Positions 50,968 through 60,360 of a stretch of 64,000 nucleotides of DNA are shown here, one piece after another. Under the pieces are notes generated by a model. It saw only the letters and a list, made by a program, of their open reading frames with translations. It ran no database searches and was not told where the DNA came from. The stretch covers positions 2,688,001 to 2,752,000 of the forward strand of contig NZ_LT984798.1 of the NCBI RefSeq assembly GCF_900243745.1, read 5' to 3'. How positions within the stretch are numbered: the first letter of the stretch is position 1; each line of letters begins with the position of its first letter. Both the position numbers and the translations under genes were made by a program. Source of the DNA: Desulfovibrio sp. G11 (GTDB lineage: Bacteria > Desulfobacterota > Desulfovibrionia > Desulfovibrionales > Desulfovibrionaceae).

Positions 50968-52224
50968 ATGTCTTACACAAGTATTTCTGTCATTGGTCTT
51001 GGCTACATCGGTTTGCCCACGGCAGCTCTGATCGCATCCCATGTGCAGAATGTTATTGGCGTGGATGTGAGCGAGGAAGTAGTCAATTCTGTTAATACCG
51101 GCACCGTGCACTCTGTGGAACCGGGTCTTACGGAGTTGCTTGCAGAGGTTACTGCAAAGGGTTGGCTTCGGGCAGTTACTGTGCCGGAGCCTGCGGATGT
51201 GTTCATTATTGCTGTGCCAACTCCAATTACAGATGAAAAAAAGCCGGATCTGAGCTACGTCAGGGCCGCTGCGCTCTCTCTCGCCCCGGCGCTGCGTAAG
51301 GGCGCACTGGTCATTCTCGAATCCACCTCTCCTGTAGGCACGACGGAACAGGTATCCAACTGGTTGGCCGAAGCGCGTCCCGACCTCACTTTTCCCCATC
51401 AAAGTGGGGAAGATGCTGATGTTCAGATTGCCTACTGCCCTGAACGGATTATGCCGGGAAAGATGCTGGGAGAGTTGGTTAACAATGACCGAATTGTGGG
51501 TGGGCTTACGGAAAAGGCCACCGCAATGGCCGTGGATCTCTATAAAATTTTTGTTCTGGGGCAGATCGTTACCACCACCACCCGGACCGCAGAAATGTGC
51601 AAGCTGGTGGAAAACAGCTTTCGCGATGTGAACATCGCTTTTGCCAATGAGCTGTCTATGATTTGCGACAATTTGGATATTGATGTGTGGGAACTTATCG
51701 AGCTGGCCAATCGGCACCCGCGCGTGAATATTCTACAGCCTGGCTGTGGCGTTGGCGGGCATTGTATTCCAGTAGATCCGTGGTTCATTGTTGCGAGCGC
51801 CCCGACAGAGGCGTGTCTCATAAAAAATGCACGAGAGATTAATGACTATAAACCACGCTGGGTAGCAACAAAAATAAAAAAGAGAGTTGCATCGTTTTTT
51901 GAAAGAAATCCCAAGAGGAGGCTAGAAGATTTAAGAATTGCCTGTCTTGGAGTTTCTTACAAGGCAAACCTTGATGACATAAGAAACAGTCCAGCTATTG
52001 AGATAATTGAAGCCATTTCTGAACTTGGCAGCAAAATATTAGTAGTTGACCCAAATATAAAAACTTTACCTGGGAAAATGAAGAGCAACATTAAACTTGA
52101 AAAAATTGAGAACATTAAAAATGCAGATATAGTATGTGTCTTGATAAGTCATGATATGTTTATTCTAGAAAAGGATATATTTTCCAACGGTGATCATGTT
52201 GTTAATGTTACAAGTGTAATATAA
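50968..52224 (+). CDS. wecC: UDP-N-acetyl-D-mannosamine dehydrogenase
   Basis: This 418-residue NAD-dependent enzyme oxidises UDP-ManNAc to UDP-ManNAcA, giving an acidic capsule sugar. The N-terminal NAD site is SVIGLGYIGLPTAAL. The catalytic Cys is in GCGVGGHCIPVDPWF. Supporting motifs are CPERIMPGKMLGELVNNDR and AEMCKLVENSFRDVNIAF. I use ATG 50968, because the longer in-frame reading overlaps wecB. The first 280 codons are GC-rich and the C-terminal third, from about base 51820, is AT-rich, which suggests a recombination joint inside the gene. Confidence 0.95.
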   Translation: MSYTSISVIGLGYIGLPTAALIASHVQNVIGVDVSEEVVNSVNTGTVHSVEPGLTELLAEVTAKGWLRAVTVPEPADVFIIAVPTPITDEKKPDLSYVRAAALSLAPALRKGALVILESTSPVGTTEQVSNWLAEARPDLTFPHQSGEDADVQIAYCPERIMPGKMLGELVNNDRIVGGLTEKATAMAVDLYKIFVLGQIVTTTTRTAEMCKLVENSFRDVNIAFANELSMICDNLDIDVWELIELANRHPRVNILQPGCGVGGHCIPVDPWFIVASAPTEACLIKNAREINDYKPRWVATKIKKRVASFFERNPKRRLEDLRIACLGVSYKANLDDIRNSPAIEIIEAISELGSKILVVDPNIKTLPGKMKSNIKLEKIENIKNADIVCVLISHDMFILEKDIFSNGDHVVNVTSVI

Positions 52225-52241
52225 TTAACATAGGTGTATTT

Positions 52242-53162
52242 ATGTGTAATGATGGGATTCTAAAAAAAGCAAATAGGCTGATAAAAGAAAAGAAATATCA
52301 TAAAGCTCTTGTCGAGCTTAATTATTTTAATGATAACTGCCCAGAGTTGCGGCATATTATTAATTATAACTTTTTATTCATTAAAAACAATATAGATTAT
52401 ATTGTTTCACTTACTTCATATCCAAAACGAATATCTACTTGTCACTTGGTCATTGAAAGTATTCTTGCGCAATACACTAAAAACATAAAGGTTATTTTGT
52501 GGTTGGCACGTGAGGAATTTCCAGGTCGCGAAAAAGACTTGCCTGCAGAATTGCGGGCCTTGGTGAGTGATGAATTTTCCATTGAATGGTGCGAAAATAT
52601 TTATTCATTTAAAAAATTGATACCATCTTTGCTTAAATATCCTGAAAAAATAATAATAACCGCAGATGATGATGTTATATATCCACAAAACTGGTTAGAT
52701 AGCCTTATAACATCATATATACATAGTCCAGAAGCAGTTCATTGTCATAGGGCACACCGTGTTAAGATTGATGTATCAGGGAATATAGTCGAGTATTCAA
52801 AATGGAAAAAAAGAATAAAGAGTATATCTCCACGGTTTGATAACTTTATGACGGGGGTAGGTGGTGTCTTGTATCCTCAAAACTCTTTGTTCTTTGAGGT
52901 GCTAAGGAAGGATTTGTTTTTAGATTTATGTAGATTTGGTGATGATATTTGGTTTTGGGCTATGTGTGTTTTAAATGGGACAAAAATTCGCGTTGTAAAA
53001 GATGGCTTTAACAAGTTTCAAAATATTGAAAATACGCAAGATGATAATTTATGGGAGTCAAATGTTAATCTTGGTAGGAATGATATAATGATTAATTCAG
53101 TGATTGAGCGATATCCGGACATACTAAAAAAGTTAGTAACCTCTGAGGATAGTAATTTATAA
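52242..53162 (+). CDS. Putative GT-A-type glycosyltransferase with N-terminal helical repeat
   Basis: The 306-residue product starts with one TPR-like helical pair (ANRLIKEKKYHKALVELNYF). A nucleotide-sugar transferase-like domain follows, with VSLTSYPKRIST, VILWLAREEFPG and the metal-binding acidic cluster ITADDDVIYPQNWLD (DxD). It resembles uncharacterised glycosyltransferases of lipopolysaccharide loci. AT-rich. The donor and acceptor sugars are unknown. Confidence 0.75.
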   Translation: MCNDGILKKANRLIKEKKYHKALVELNYFNDNCPELRHIINYNFLFIKNNIDYIVSLTSYPKRISTCHLVIESILAQYTKNIKVILWLAREEFPGREKDLPAELRALVSDEFSIEWCENIYSFKKLIPSLLKYPEKIIITADDDVIYPQNWLDSLITSYIHSPEAVHCHRAHRVKIDVSGNIVEYSKWKKRIKSISPRFDNFMTGVGGVLYPQNSLFFEVLRKDLFLDLCRFGDDIWFWAMCVLNGTKIRVVKDGFNKFQNIENTQDDNLWESNVNLGRNDIMINSVIERYPDILKKLVTSEDSNL

Positions 53163-53373
53163 TATTTTTTAGTTGTAGTGAATGTACGATGTTATGATGC
53201 TAAACGGGGGTTGTATGGTTTTTTCGACACCTAAGATTTTTCGTCCCAAAGGCTCTGGATGGGTAATTTTTGCAGAGCCGGAGGCTAAAATTTTTAATTG
53301 TGAGTTGCAAGGGGCTGTCTATTTTGGCTTCGGGTCGTATATTAATAGCGGATTTATCAGGTCGTATACGCAA

Positions 53374-54633
53374 CAATGTTGTCCGGTTAAGCACCCATAG
53401 CTAACAGGCTATAACTATAGGTGTTTATAGTTTTTCGTCTTCGCGGATTCAGAAGTTCTTCCAGAGAATCCTTGCCGAACAGATTCAAGCAAATGAGCTC
53501 GAAGAGTTGTTGCACCGACAGCCCAAGCTTGCTCAGGAATTTCTGATAGGCCAGGAGTAAATACACGGTCAGGGCCGTATAAATCTGGATGTGCACCGCA
53601 TTCTCCGAGCGCCCGACAAAGCTTTTAATATGCAGATTTTGTTTGACTTCGCGGAAGAATATTTCAATTTGCCAGCGTTCTTTATAGATATCAGCAATTG
53701 TCTTGGCGGACAGGCGGAAATGGTTGGTCAAAAATTCGTACCGTTTGCCGGTTTTCGCATCGCGATAGCCGATTCTGCGTAGACGAGTGGTTTTTCCCCG
53801 GCTGCTCACGTCAATGATGTGATCGGACGTGACCCCGGTTTTCCGGTCTACGGCGCGGCGATCAACGAGCTTATAGGCAGCATTGCTCTTCAGTCGGGTT
53901 ACGAAGAAAATGCCCTTCGCGGTCAACATGCGAAACCAGGAATAGCAGATATAGCCTTTATCGAAGGTGACGATGGAACCCTTTGGCAATGAAAGACTTT
54001 TGGCCATGCGGCTTTCGTGGGTTTTGGCATTGTTGATATCGAGAAAAGCGGGAATGTAGCCATCGTGGTCAAGCACGGTATTTACTTTCACGCCAGCCTT
54101 GTTCCGCCGGAACGACGCCCAGGGAAAGATGGACAGGCATAGGCTGATGGTGGTGGCGTCCATGCTGTACAGCTTGCACTTGAAGCGGAATTTGTGACGA
54201 GGCGCACGAAGATGGCACAGGCCATACATTTCAGTGAACAGGTCTTTGAAAAATTCCACAGGCCTTGAATTGTTGGCATCGGCAACCGTGGAACGCGCTA
54301 CTGATTTCAAGCCGAGGTGATACAGCCGTCTCTTGGCCGCCTCCAAGGCGCGAAGCCCATCGCGTAAAGAGCGCCTTGCAGCGAGTTGGATAAAGGCCAT
54401 GACGGTGAATTGCTCCTTGAATCCAAATTGGCGTGAAGAGCGGCCAGTTTTGTGCTTGCGTTCGAGTTTTTCAAAAACATGTCCCGGTATCAGGGATAGC
54501 AGTTGAGAGAAGAGTGTAGTATGATGGCTCAAGTCCAAAATCTCCTTGTGTGGCAAGTTGTTGTGGTAACTTCTTATACCACATACTGCTGAGATTTTGG
54601 ACTTTTTTGTTACCCCTTAGCCGGACAGCAATG
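53374..54633 (-). mobile_element. IS4-family insertion sequence
   Basis: This 1260-base element has imperfect 18-base terminal repeats (CAATGTTGTCCGGTTAAG at the left, CATTGCTGTCCGGCTAAG as read inward from the right, 15 of 18 identical). It is flanked by the 9-base duplication TATACGCAA (53365-53373 and 54634-54642), possibly 10 bases. It interrupts the acyltransferase gene. Confidence 0.9.
53387..54556 (-). CDS. IS4-family transposase
   Basis: This 389-residue transposase has the DUF4372-type N-terminus ([20 protein letters not shown]) and the IS4 catalytic core. Visible are Asp in [19 protein letters not shown], Asp in [15 protein letters not shown], and the Y-(2)-R-(3)-E-(6)-K signature in [19 protein letters not shown]. 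It is full length without stops and is probably active. Confidence 0.95.
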   Translation of the reverse strand: MPHKEILDLSHHTTLFSQLLSLIPGHVFEKLERKHKTGRSSRQFGFKEQFTVMAFIQLAARRSLRDGLRALEAAKRRLYHLGLKSVARSTVADANNSRPVEFFKDLFTEMYGLCHLRAPRHKFRFKCKLYSMDATTISLCLSIFPWASFRRNKAGVKVNTVLDHDGYIPAFLDINNAKTHESRMAKSLSLPKGSIVTFDKGYICYSWFRMLTAKGIFFVTRLKSNAAYKLVDRRAVDRKTGVTSDHIIDVSSRGKTTRLRRIGYRDAKTGKRYEFLTNHFRLSAKTIADIYKERWQIEIFFREVKQNLHIKSFVGRSENAVHIQIYTALTVYLLLAYQKFLSKLGLSVQQLFELICLNLFGKDSLEELLNPRRRKTINTYSYSLLAMGA

Positions 54634-55186
54634 TATACGCAAATAGGGCGCTATTGTTCTATTGGGCGTGATGTTGTGATTGGATCTGGTTCTCATAATC
54701 TCAATGGCTTCACAACTACACCATTTTTTCATCATTTTTCACATACATCATCGTTAAAATTAGCTAGAGATACCCCTAAAAGGCGTGTTGTGATTGGGAA
54801 TGATGTTTGGATTGGTGATAGGGCTTACATTATGAGTGGTGTTAATATTGGCGATGGCGCTGTCGTTGCTGCTAATGCAGTTGTTTCGAAAGACGTTGAG
54901 CCTTATAGTGTTGTCGGAGGTGTGCCTGCAAGAGTAATAAAAAAGCGGTTTTCTGATGTTATTATATTTAATCTTTTGAAGCTACAATGGTGGACAAGGC
55001 ATCCTCACGATCTATCGAGAGTTTTCGAGCTTGCTAAGAATTTGGACGTATGCAGCCTCACTTCCCTTATTACAGAAAATTGTATTGATGAATTCAAAAC
55101 AAGTTATATAGAAATTAATTATAAGAGCTTTATGTGTGCTTAATTAGTTTTTTATTCAGTGTGTTAGTTAAAAAATAGGGGGAATT

Positions 55187-56398
55187 ATGTCTCAGTTAAT
55201 TGCAGAGGGAAATAAATTCTATAGAGAAGGATCGTATCAATTAGCGCTTGACTGTTATGTTCAGTTTGCAAACAAATACCCTAGTCTTGCAAGTACCGTT
55301 GATTTTAATGTTAATAAAACAAGAATGATTATTGAGAAAAATAATGAAAATTTAAGTGGAAAATGTATTAAATTTGAAAAAAAAAATAAATTAAATGTGC
55401 TTTTAGTTGGAAGAACGGAAACATACACAAAGGGGGGAATATATAAATCGTGTAAGTTAATAAAAAAACATCTTGAACAGATTGGACATAGCGTCGTTGA
55501 GCACGATGTTCATCATCCATTTAATGATAGACTAGAAAAATTTGATTTATGTTGGATCTATACTGGAGATCCGAATCGTCCGGATTTTGAAAGCGTTGAT
55601 GAAAAAGTTGAAATATTAAAAAATAATTCAATCCCGACTGTTATTAATTTGTCGTATAATTTGGTTAAAGATAGGTCTGACTATATTGTAAAAAAAATAC
55701 TTGAATATAATAGGGGTGACCAAACTCCAGTTTTGGCTGCTTTTTTTACGGAATCCGCATCACTAGATGAAACTTTTTCCTCAATTTTTGATTATACCTG
55801 TGTTTTACCAAAGACACTTGTTTATGAAAACGTCATAGTCAATAGTCCATTTAAAAATAGAAAAGGGATTTGTATCGGTGACGCATCAAAAGTTTCTAAT
55901 CCTAGTATTGTAGGCGGCGATGCACAGATATGGGTCGACGCGCTTAAGAAGAAATCACCGGATATCGAAATTTATGTATATAAACAGTATTCTGGAAAAA
56001 ATCTTATCAAAGGTGTGACCTATGCGCCATATATGCCAGAAAAATTTGGGAATTGGCTCTCAGAAAGGAAACTATTCGTTTGCCTGAATAAATTTTGTAC
56101 TTTCGAAATGGTTCCATGTGAGGCCCAGCACTTTGGGACTCCTGTTATATATAGGCATATGCCGCAATCGCTGTCTGAGTATCTATCAATAACGGGTTTT
56201 TCTGTCCGGACTCCAAATGAGTTGGCCGAAATAGTATCGTGGCTTTATAATGATGAAGAAGCATGGAATAGTTTGAGTATGTCATCTCAGTATAACGCAA
56301 AATCGAAGCACATAGATTTTTTGTCCTACGTTATTGAAGGTTATATTCGGTTAGCTAAGTTTAGAGCAAATTCAATAATGAGTAGTAAAATAATTTAG
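55187..56398 (+). CDS. GT-B-type glycosyltransferase with N-terminal helical repeat
   Basis: This 403-residue protein has an N-terminal TPR-like pair (GNKFYREGSYQLALDCYVQF) and a GT-B-like body: VLLVGRTETYTKGGIYKSCK with a glycine-rich phosphate-binding loop, and the C-terminal donor-side segment FEMVPCEAQHFGTPVIYRHM (E-x7-E-like region). The same kind of helical lead is found in the gene at 52242, hinting at a shared docking partner. It is AT-rich. The sugar specificity is not visible. Confidence 0.75.
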   Translation: MSQLIAEGNKFYREGSYQLALDCYVQFANKYPSLASTVDFNVNKTRMIIEKNNENLSGKCIKFEKKNKLNVLLVGRTETYTKGGIYKSCKLIKKHLEQIGHSVVEHDVHHPFNDRLEKFDLCWIYTGDPNRPDFESVDEKVEILKNNSIPTVINLSYNLVKDRSDYIVKKILEYNRGDQTPVLAAFFTESASLDETFSSIFDYTCVLPKTLVYENVIVNSPFKNRKGICIGDASKVSNPSIVGGDAQIWVDALKKKSPDIEIYVYKQYSGKNLIKGVTYAPYMPEKFGNWLSERKLFVCLNKFCTFEMVPCEAQHFGTPVIYRHMPQSLSEYLSITGFSVRTPNELAEIVSWLYNDEEAWNSLSMSSQYNAKSKHIDFLSYVIEGYIRLAKFRANSIMSSKII

Positions 56399-56491
56399 TT
56401 TTCTTGTTTATTATATTGTTAAGAAGTGGTGTTATGATTTTATGAGATATCATTTTAAATGATATTAAGATCTGTAAGATAGGAGGGGGTT

Positions 56492-57772
56492 GTGAGTACT
56501 GTTGCAGTTATTGGATTGGGGTATGTCGGATTACCATTGGTGGTTGAATTCTCGAAAGTGATGAGAACAATAGGGTTTGATATTAATGCGGATAAAGTCG
56601 CAATGTGCAACGATGGAATTGATCCGTCTTGCGAACTCAGCAACGAAGAAATGAGTTCGGCACAAAATATTATATATACTAATAATCCTTCTATGTTGAC
56701 CGAGGCTGATATTGTCATTGTTGCTGTGCCTACCCCCGTCGATAAGGCTATGATTCCAGATTTTCATCCTCTAATTTCGGCCTCGGAGCTTGTTGGAAGG
56801 TATATGAAATCCGGCGTTACAGTTGTTTATGAATCAACTGTCTACCCTGGAGCTACTGAAGAAGTATGCATTCCTGTTTTAGAGCGAGCGTCAGGCCTTG
56901 TGTGGGGCAAAGATTTTTTTGTTGGTTATAGCCCTGAGCGTATTAACCCTGGCGATAAGGAGCACACGTTAACAAAGATTTTAAAAATTGTTTCCGGTGA
57001 TTCGCCTGAAACGCTGGAGAGGGTAGCTTCTTTATATGAACAGATCATAATCCCGGGTGTTTTTAGGGCTGGTTCAATTAAGATTGCTGAAGCTGCAAAG
57101 GTTATAGAAAATACACAGAGGGATATTAATATTGCGTTAATGAATGAGCTTTCGTTAATATTCAATATGCTTGGAATCGACACGTCTGCTGTGCTCCAGG
57201 CGGCTGGCACAAAATGGAATTTCCTTAAATTCAAACCGGGGCTTGTGGGTGGGCATTGTATTGGCGTTGATCCATACTATTTGACGTACAAAGCAAAAAT
57301 GCTTGGGTACCATCCGAAAATGATTCAGGCTGGACGGAGCATTAATGATGGTATGGGTAAATATATCGCTGAACAGACGGTGAAATGTTTAATTTCAAGT
57401 GGTATGCAGGTCAAAGGAGCTTTGGTCAATATCCTTGGCGTTACCTTTAAGGAGAACTGTGCTGATATTAGAAATAGTAAGGTTATTGATATTGTTAATG
57501 AATTAAAAAAATTTGATGTTGATGTCTGTGTAAGTGATGTTAGCGCTTCAAGTAATGATGTTTATAGAGAATATGGACTTGACATGTTAGAGTTTGGCTC
57601 TTTGAAAAAGTCCAGTGCTGTTATCGTTGCAGTTTCTCATAATGAATATAGGCAATTATCTCCAAAAGATTTTGAAACGATTTTAGTGCCGAATGGTGTT
57701 ATTGTTGATGTTAAGTCCATGTTCGATATTGCCCCCTTGCATGCTGCTGGGTTTTCTGTCTGGCGTTTATGA
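56492..57772 (+). CDS. UDP-sugar 6-dehydrogenase (VipA/TviB/WbpO-like)
   Basis: This 426-residue NAD-dependent dehydrogenase makes a UDP-hexosaminuronic acid. It has STVAVIGLGYVGLPLVVEFS, VAVPTPVDKAMIPDFHPLIS, GYSPERINPGDKEHTLTKI and the catalytic Cys in GLVGGHCIGVDPYYL. These match the VipA/WbpO class acting on UDP-GlcNAc or UDP-GalNAc, distinct from the WecC-type enzyme at 50968. It starts at GTG 56492 with AGGAGGG upstream. The stop overlaps the next gene by 4 bases. AT-rich. Confidence 0.9.
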   Translation: MSTVAVIGLGYVGLPLVVEFSKVMRTIGFDINADKVAMCNDGIDPSCELSNEEMSSAQNIIYTNNPSMLTEADIVIVAVPTPVDKAMIPDFHPLISASELVGRYMKSGVTVVYESTVYPGATEEVCIPVLERASGLVWGKDFFVGYSPERINPGDKEHTLTKILKIVSGDSPETLERVASLYEQIIIPGVFRAGSIKIAEAAKVIENTQRDINIALMNELSLIFNMLGIDTSAVLQAAGTKWNFLKFKPGLVGGHCIGVDPYYLTYKAKMLGYHPKMIQAGRSINDGMGKYIAEQTVKCLISSGMQVKGALVNILGVTFKENCADIRNSKVIDIVNELKKFDVDVCVSDVSASSNDVYREYGLDMLEFGSLKKSSAVIVAVSHNEYRQLSPKDFETILVPNGVIVDVKSMFDIAPLHAAGFSVWRL

Positions 57773-58836
57773 AAAGCACCTCTATTCTTTTCTTCCCCGT
57801 CAACGGTTCCGGTATGGGGCACATGAACCGTTGTCTGGCCTATGCACACCGCATGCGCAATAAGTCAGAATGTAGCTTTTTTTCACTGGCGTCAGCTATA
57901 GAACACATTGAAGAGATGGGCTTTAAAGCAGACTATTTTGTGTCACCGTTCTGGTCTGGCAACTCCACATATGACTGGAACACAGAGCTGGCGATCCGCT
58001 TCGGCATGGTGTTGGAACGCACGCAACCAGAAGTGGTGGTTTTTGATGGTACTTGGCCGTTCCAGGGTTTTTTGGCGGCATGTCGGGCGTACAGGCGTAA
58101 GCATCAATTGAAGCTGGTCTGGTCCAACCGAGGGTTGTTAAAAGAAAGTGCAAAAGAAGTGCCTGTGGATGAGTCTCTGTTTGGCCTGATCATTGTTCCG
58201 GGTGAATTGGGAGCCGATTATAGGGAAATTGCGCTTTCAGGTGGGGGGAAGAAAATTACCGTCCCACCTGTGACCTTGCTTGATGATACGGAACTCTTTG
58301 AAAGAGCAGAGGCGCGTAGCAGCCTGAATCTGGAACCGCAGGGCCGCTATGCGCTTTTTTCTCTGGGGCCGGGCAACCTGAAAGATGTGAGCGGCGTAGG
58401 GCATGAGCTTGTTCGTCGTTTTCAGGCTGAAGGTTTCACAATTGTCTGGGCATGTGCTCCTATTGCCGTGCAAGATGTGCAGTTCCCGCCAACGGTAATC
58501 CCCATTTCCGTCTACCCTTTGGTGCGTTATCTAAAGGCTTTTGATGTTTTTGTCGGCGCCGCCGGCTACAACACCTGCTGCGAAGTCGTGCAAGCCCAGA
58601 TTCCTTCTCTGCTGATCCCCAATACGCTTTTGGCGGACGATCAGGCCCGGCGCGCGCAGATTGTTGCGGAGCATGCTCCGGCCGTTGTTTCCTCCTGTGA
58701 GACTGCGGATGAGATGGATGCCGCCGTGCGTTCTCTGTTGCAAATGGCTGAGACCCACCAACCAGCCGCATGCACCTTAGACATGAGCGGCGCAAGCCAG
58801 GCGGCAGAAGCCATTTTGTCATTGGTCGGGTGTTGA
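57769..58836 (+). CDS. MurG-like (GT28-type) glycosyltransferase
   Basis: This 355-residue GT-B protein has an N-terminal glycine-rich turn FFPVNGSGMGHMNRCLAYA and a C-terminal donor-binding region FDVFVGAAGYNTCCEVVQAQ, followed by IPSLLIPNTLLADDQARRAQ, as in MurG and related enzymes. It begins in an ATGA overlap with the dehydrogenase gene, but its DNA is GC-rich again, so a composition joint coincides with the gene boundary. It probably adds a hexosamine-type sugar. Confidence 0.8.
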   Translation: MKSTSILFFPVNGSGMGHMNRCLAYAHRMRNKSECSFFSLASAIEHIEEMGFKADYFVSPFWSGNSTYDWNTELAIRFGMVLERTQPEVVVFDGTWPFQGFLAACRAYRRKHQLKLVWSNRGLLKESAKEVPVDESLFGLIIVPGELGADYREIALSGGGKKITVPPVTLLDDTELFERAEARSSLNLEPQGRYALFSLGPGNLKDVSGVGHELVRRFQAEGFTIVWACAPIAVQDVQFPPTVIPISVYPLVRYLKAFDVFVGAAGYNTCCEVVQAQIPSLLIPNTLLADDQARRAQIVAEHAPAVVSSCETADEMDAAVRSLLQMAETHQPAACTLDMSGASQAAEAILSLVGC

Positions 58837-58841
58837 TACCA

Positions 58842-59393
58842 ATGAATATTACGAATCAAACACAGCAGTTGCGTGCTCAATTGCGCACATGGGCCAATGA
58901 CCCGGACTGGGATTTGATTGTGCGGTATGAGCTGTTGCCCCAAAAGCCGCCGCCGCATTGGCATCAGCGGATTTCGCAAAAAATGGGGCGATTGCTTCGA
59001 GTCATAGGCCTTGACCGAGAGCGTTATCGCAATCAGAAGTGGCATGCCGGTCTTAAGCACGCATCTTTCCAGCCACAAGCAAAGCCTTTGCTGTTTTGGT
59101 CTGAGGGAATGGGCCAAAAAGAAGCGCGCGATGCCTGCACGAAAGCAAAATACCTTTTGCAGAGCCACCCGGAATTTTTGCCAGTGCTGGTGACAGACTT
59201 GGCAGATTTTTCATTTTATTCCCGTCTGCACTGGTTGATAGAGTATCTGCCGCACCTTGGTGATGGTTCAGATTATTATGACCAGAAGCGGCGTTATCTT
59301 GCCTGGCGTTACCGGAACGCTCTGGCTCTGCCCTTGGCCGCGGGCCTAGTTGATCAAAAAGAATTTGATGCACTTATAGCTGGTGAGAGATGA
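58842..59393 (+). CDS. Uncharacterised protein of the glycan locus
   Basis: I do not recognise this 183-residue protein. It is soluble, basic and rich in Trp, Tyr and Arg. Segments include LRTWANDPDWDLIVRYELLP, KPLLFWSEGMGQKEARDACT and DFSFYSRLHWLIEYLP. The KPLLFWSEG...CTKAKYLL part feels like a fragment of a glycan enzyme. It starts 5 bases after the MurG-like gene and its stop overlaps the deacetylase start (ATGA), so it is an integral operon member. It may be a partner of one of those enzymes. Confidence 0.7.
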   Translation: MNITNQTQQLRAQLRTWANDPDWDLIVRYELLPQKPPPHWHQRISQKMGRLLRVIGLDRERYRNQKWHAGLKHASFQPQAKPLLFWSEGMGQKEARDACTKAKYLLQSHPEFLPVLVTDLADFSFYSRLHWLIEYLPHLGDGSDYYDQKRRYLAWRYRNALALPLAAGLVDQKEFDALIAGER

Positions 59394-60352
59394 GCAAAAA
59401 TCGTTATGCACTTTTTACGGTAGATACCGAGGCTCTTCCCAAACGCGCAGTTTCTGATCACGTAAAGCGCCTTATCTGGGGTGAATATGCCAACGGCACT
59501 GCCGGGGTGCGCGAAATGTGCGCCATCGGTGATGAATATGGCGCAAAACACATTTTCTTTGTTGATATGTGTGGTGCCTATGCAGAGCGCGACAAAGTTC
59601 GCGCTGTCATGGGTTGGCTGGATAAAGCCGGGCATGACGTACAATTGCATGTACACCCTGAATACTTGCCCAATAGCTTCTGGAATGAAACCGGCTTCAA
59701 GGTTGAACCGCGATATTTGAATGCGTACACGGATCATGCCAAAGAAGAGTTTTTGCTCTCTCATTTTAGTAAGGAAATAGTGGATGTTACCGGAAAACCT
59801 GTCCGTGCCTTCCGCGCGGGTTCCTTCCGTTGGAATGCCACAACACTGCGTACACTTGCCAAGCTGGATATTCCGCTTTCGTTCAACAATACGACTGCGG
59901 CTACAAATCTTGGCCAATGCCCCTTCAGTGTTCCGACCAACGATCCTTTTCAGTGGTCCAACGGTATCATTGAAGTCCCAGTTACAGAAAAAAACATACT
60001 CCCCAAGGTTGGCAAATCTCTCTGGGCGAGGTTTCAGTTTCCGCTATCTCGATTTGTAAAATACAGGCCTTGGTGGGCGTCCTTTTTGCCTTACAGTGTA
60101 AGTTGCAGAGACCGCTTTTTGGTTTGCCTGGTTCATTCCTGGTCCTTACTCCACTGGGATGAAAACGGCCATGGAACATATACGGATGACTCTCGTCTGG
60201 AAGAATATCGAAGACTGGTAAAGCAAGTTTCCAAAGATTTTGATGTGGTGACCAGTTCCGAATTTCTGGACTTGGTGCACCAAGGAAAAATTTCTCCAAC
60301 ACACGTTGAAGATCTGGCGCGGGCTGAGATTGGCGCGTCTAATAAGGGTTAA
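59390..60352 (+). CDS. Polysaccharide deacetylase (NodB-like)
   Basis: This 320-residue carbohydrate-esterase-4-type protein should remove N-acetyl groups from a glycan or glycan intermediate. The catalytic base region is ALFTVDTEALPK, and the metal-binding histidines appear in HDVQLHVHPEYLPN. Further elements are AFRAGSFRWNATTLRTLAKL and HSWSLLHWDENGHG. There is no signal peptide, so it would act in the cytoplasm on a lipid-linked or nucleotide intermediate. It overlaps its upstream neighbour by 4 bases. Confidence 0.85.
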   Translation: MSKNRYALFTVDTEALPKRAVSDHVKRLIWGEYANGTAGVREMCAIGDEYGAKHIFFVDMCGAYAERDKVRAVMGWLDKAGHDVQLHVHPEYLPNSFWNETGFKVEPRYLNAYTDHAKEEFLLSHFSKEIVDVTGKPVRAFRAGSFRWNATTLRTLAKLDIPLSFNNTTAATNLGQCPFSVPTNDPFQWSNGIIEVPVTEKNILPKVGKSLWARFQFPLSRFVKYRPWWASFLPYSVSCRDRFLVCLVHSWSLLHWDENGHGTYTDDSRLEEYRRLVKQVSKDFDVVTSSEFLDLVHQGKISPTHVEDLARAEIGASNKG

Positions 60353-60360
60353 AAGCGCAT

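Larger units (their letters stand above)
53215..55143 (+). pseudogene. Hexapeptide-repeat acyltransferase gene, split by an IS4-family element
   Basis: Codons before 53374 encode MVFSTPKIFRPKGSG...YFGFGSYINSGFIRSYTQ. After the insertion the frame continues [19 protein letters not shown]. Removing the element and one 9-base duplication restores a 219-residue left-handed beta-helix acyltransferase. It has hexapeptide repeats ([37 protein letters not shown]) and the C-terminal [12 protein letters not shown], like O-acetyltransferases that decorate surface glycans. The downstream part has an ATG at 54631 within the duplicated site and could yield a shortened product, which would lack the first coils. 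GGGGG precedes ATG 53215. Confidence 0.88.
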
